DNA of 64,000 nucleotides from Streptomyces sp. V1I1 (GTDB lineage: Bacteria; Actinomycetota; Actinomycetes; Streptomycetales; Streptomycetaceae), in the NCBI RefSeq assembly GCF_030817355.1, contig NZ_JAUSZH010000001.1, forward strand, positions 5,518,501 to 5,582,500, in the 5' to 3' direction. Below, one piece after another: positions 62,624-64,000 of the stretch (the stretch's first letter is position 1; the number at the start of each line of letters is the position of its first letter). The notes below the pieces were generated by a model that worked only from the letters and a program-made list of their open reading frames with translations, made no database searches and was not told the origin of the DNA. Both the position numbers and the translations under genes were made by a program.

Positions 62624-63028
62624 TCAGCCGGGCAGCCTCAGCACAGCCCAGACCACTTTGCCCGGTCCGTTCCGTTTACTCACAGCCCACTCGTCAGCCA
62701 TCGCCTCGACCAGAGTCAGCCCCCGACCGCCCTCCGAATCGGCAGTCTGCGGACACAGAATGGGCTGCTCGTCGGACGCATCGTGCACCTCGATCCGGAC
62801 CCCTTTGTTTTCGCGCTCGAAGCGCGTCTCGATCTGCCTCTCCCTGGGAACGCGGGCGTGGACCACGGCATTGGTGACCAGTTCCGAGAGGATCAGCAGT
62901 GCTGAGTCCTCGATCACCCCCAGGCCCCATCTGCACAAGGCCTGTTGCAGCTCTGTACGCGCCAGGCCAACACATCTGGGGTGCCGGGTCCATCGCCGCA
63001 CGATGAGCTGCTGGGGCATGTCTTCCAT
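62624..63028 (-). CDS. Histidine-kinase-like ATPase (anti-sigma-type) protein
   Basis: A 134-aa RsbW-like protein: N-box LILSELVTNAVVHA, G1 EVHDASDEQP and G2 GGRGLTLVEAMADEW. Such small ATPases act as anti-sigma kinases or unknown regulators; dozens occur per Streptomyces genome, often beside XRE-TPR regulators as here. ATG 63026-63028 chosen because MEDMPQ starts the conserved domain; a longer frame to 63265 lacks a ribosome site. Confidence 0.85.
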   Translation of the reverse strand: MEDMPQQLIVRRWTRHPRCVGLARTELQQALCRWGLGVIEDSALLILSELVTNAVVHARVPRERQIETRFERENKGVRIEVHDASDEQPILCPQTADSEGGRGLTLVEAMADEWAVSKRNGPGKVVWAVLRLPG

Positions 63029-63150
63029 GGGTGCCACCGTCCGAAGTCCGTCGGTCGTTTCGTGTAAACAGTGCGACGGGACAGGAGTGAGGCCCAGGGT
63101 CAGGACGTGCGACTGGTGGAATCCAGTAGGACAGTGCGCCCTACTTCCTT

Positions 63151-64000
63151 TCAGTCTTCGAGTTCGAGGCGAATGGCCAGTTCTCTGATAGGGGAGGACC
63201 GGCGCAGTTCTCGTTCCCGCAACTCGGCCACGAGGTGCCGGGAGGAGGAGTGATAGCGCATCCACTCAGGGGCAATCTGCTCGGCGACGAGCAGGGTGCG
63301 GGTGGCTCGGTCGTCGTGGCGCAGCTCGGCGTGCGCCATCGCACGGTCGACGTGGTGGCGGGCGAGCCAAGTGGGAGGCAGCGTCGACAGGTCGGGAATG
63401 CGCCTCGCGTGGCTCAGCGCCTTGTCCGGCTTGCCCATGTCGACGAGGGCATTCACCGCGGCGACCCCCGCATTCGTGGGGCCGAAGGGTGTGGCGTAAT
63501 CGAGACGGTCGCTCCCGACCCTCGCCGCAGCCGCAGCAGCGAGAGACAGCAGCTCTTCAGCGCTGTCGTTGCGTCCGGCGCGTACCGCTGCTGTCGCTCC
63601 GCGCAGAAGCAGAATTCCCCAGACTGAGAGGTCGATGGGGGCGGACCGGAAGCCGGGCTCGATGCGCTCCGCCATCCGCACGGCCACTTGCTCGGCATCG
63701 GAGAGACGGCCCTGCTTGGAGAAGATCCAGGAAAGTGATGAGACTCCGATGATCTCCAACCGTGGGTCATCGGACTGCCGTGCGGCCGTCATCGAGCGCT
63801 CGATGGCCGTGTATGCGGCGTCTTCCTTGCCGAAGGCTGTCAGTGTGGTGGCTGCTACTTGATATGCCTCGGCGAGTACGGCGTAGGCGGCCGCGCGGTC
63901 GTCTCCCGTGTACTGACGCACCGCGGCACGGGCATCCGCGAGGAGCACGGGCAGTAACGCGGTGATCTTTGTCAGTTCCCCGCGCCTACGGATCTGTTCA
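63151..64000 (-). CDS. TPR-containing (XRE-type) regulator, C-terminal part, runs off the right edge
   Basis: About 282 residues, open to position 64000 with no stop. The sequence is helical with TPR-like repeats (DDRAAAYAVLAEAYQVAATTL, IERSMTAARQSDDPRLEIIGVSSLSWIFSKQGRLSDAEQVA, and so on), the C-terminal sensor region of the Streptomyces XRE regulators that accompany RsbW-like ATPases. The DNA-binding N-terminus lies outside the window. The adjacent ATPase gene is probably its partner. Confidence 0.8.
   Translation of the reverse strand, partial: EQIRRRGELTKITALLPVLLADARAAVRQYTGDDRAAAYAVLAEAYQVAATTLTAFGKEDAAYTAIERSMTAARQSDDPRLEIIGVSSLSWIFSKQGRLSDAEQVAVRMAERIEPGFRSAPIDLSVWGILLLRGATAAVRAGRNDSAEELLSLAAAAAARVGSDRLDYATPFGPTNAGVAAVNALVDMGKPDKALSHARRIPDLSTLPPTWLARHHVDRAMAHAELRHDDRATRTLLVAEQIAPEWMRYHSSSRHLVAELRERELRRSSPIRELAIRLELED

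Overview
The window is a high-GC actinobacterial chromosome segment, almost certainly Streptomyces. The evidence is GC-rich third codon positions, frequent GTG starts, a tig-clpP1-clpP2-clpX locus, an Fe/Mn sodF with a Nur-like box, a conservon (cvnA-D), DUF742 and DUF2637 families, Eis-like GNAT and actinobacterial RpiB. From memory, the core gene order (malQ, pepN, asd, S8 protease, sodF, tig, clpP1, clpP2, clpX) matches the S. coelicolor SCO2617-SCO2649 neighbourhood.

Layout. (1) 1-5223: right part of an actinomycete integrative and conjugative element (AICE). Leftward genes are a replication initiator interrupted by an in-frame TAG, a DUF2637 membrane protein, an FtsK/TraB-type DNA translocase and two small coupled genes. 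A perfect palindrome separates them from a rightward XRE regulator plus Nudix pair that resembles the pra/pif-type control genes of pSAM2. (2) 5245-7200: a lower-GC cassette with an Ntox21-like toxin tip lacking its N-terminus, two downstream immunity candidates, and an integrase fragment whose 3' end stops at the cassette edge. (3) 7313-15852: Uma2 nuclease, MscS channel, HNH nuclease, a secreted GH84-type glycosidase, MalQ and a small membrane protein. (4) 15990-22033: accessory block with a LysR remnant, a P450 truncated before its heme site, a selina-4(15),7(11)-diene synthase-like terpene cyclase, and a complete conservon cvnABCD. (5) 22205-53586: mostly core genes. These include two PepN paralogues, asd, an S8 protease, a divergent CGNR regulator/VOC pair, Nudix, serine hydrolase, a DsbA-like protein, sodF, GDPD, two amino-acid permeases, bioY, a Ser/Thr kinase, rpiB-nei, Eis-like acetyltransferase, SpoIIE-type phosphatase, HD protein and acyltransferase. 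(6) 53656-54857: a roughly 1.1 kb integrative-element scar between a 43-bp direct repeat of the tRNA-Gly(TCC) 3' half, carrying a cupin gene. (7) 55023-59726: tRNA-Pro, tig, clpP1 (with a ClgR box), clpP2, clpX. (8) 60857-62525: an IscB (OMEGA) RNA-guided nuclease with a strongly structured upstream region that is a candidate omega RNA overlapping its own 5' coding end. (9) 62624-64000: a histidine-kinase-like ATPase protein and the C-terminal part of a TPR regulator.

The best leads for something new are three. The first is the IscB locus, where omega-RNA-like hairpins, a pseudoknot and a hairpin burying the Shine-Dalgarno and start codon lie in the 5' part of the frame. The second is the orphan toxin/immunity cassette in the AICE. 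The third is the conservon-terpene block with its truncated P450 and two unexplained operator-like arrays. Nothing here was checked by database search; family names come from motif recognition.
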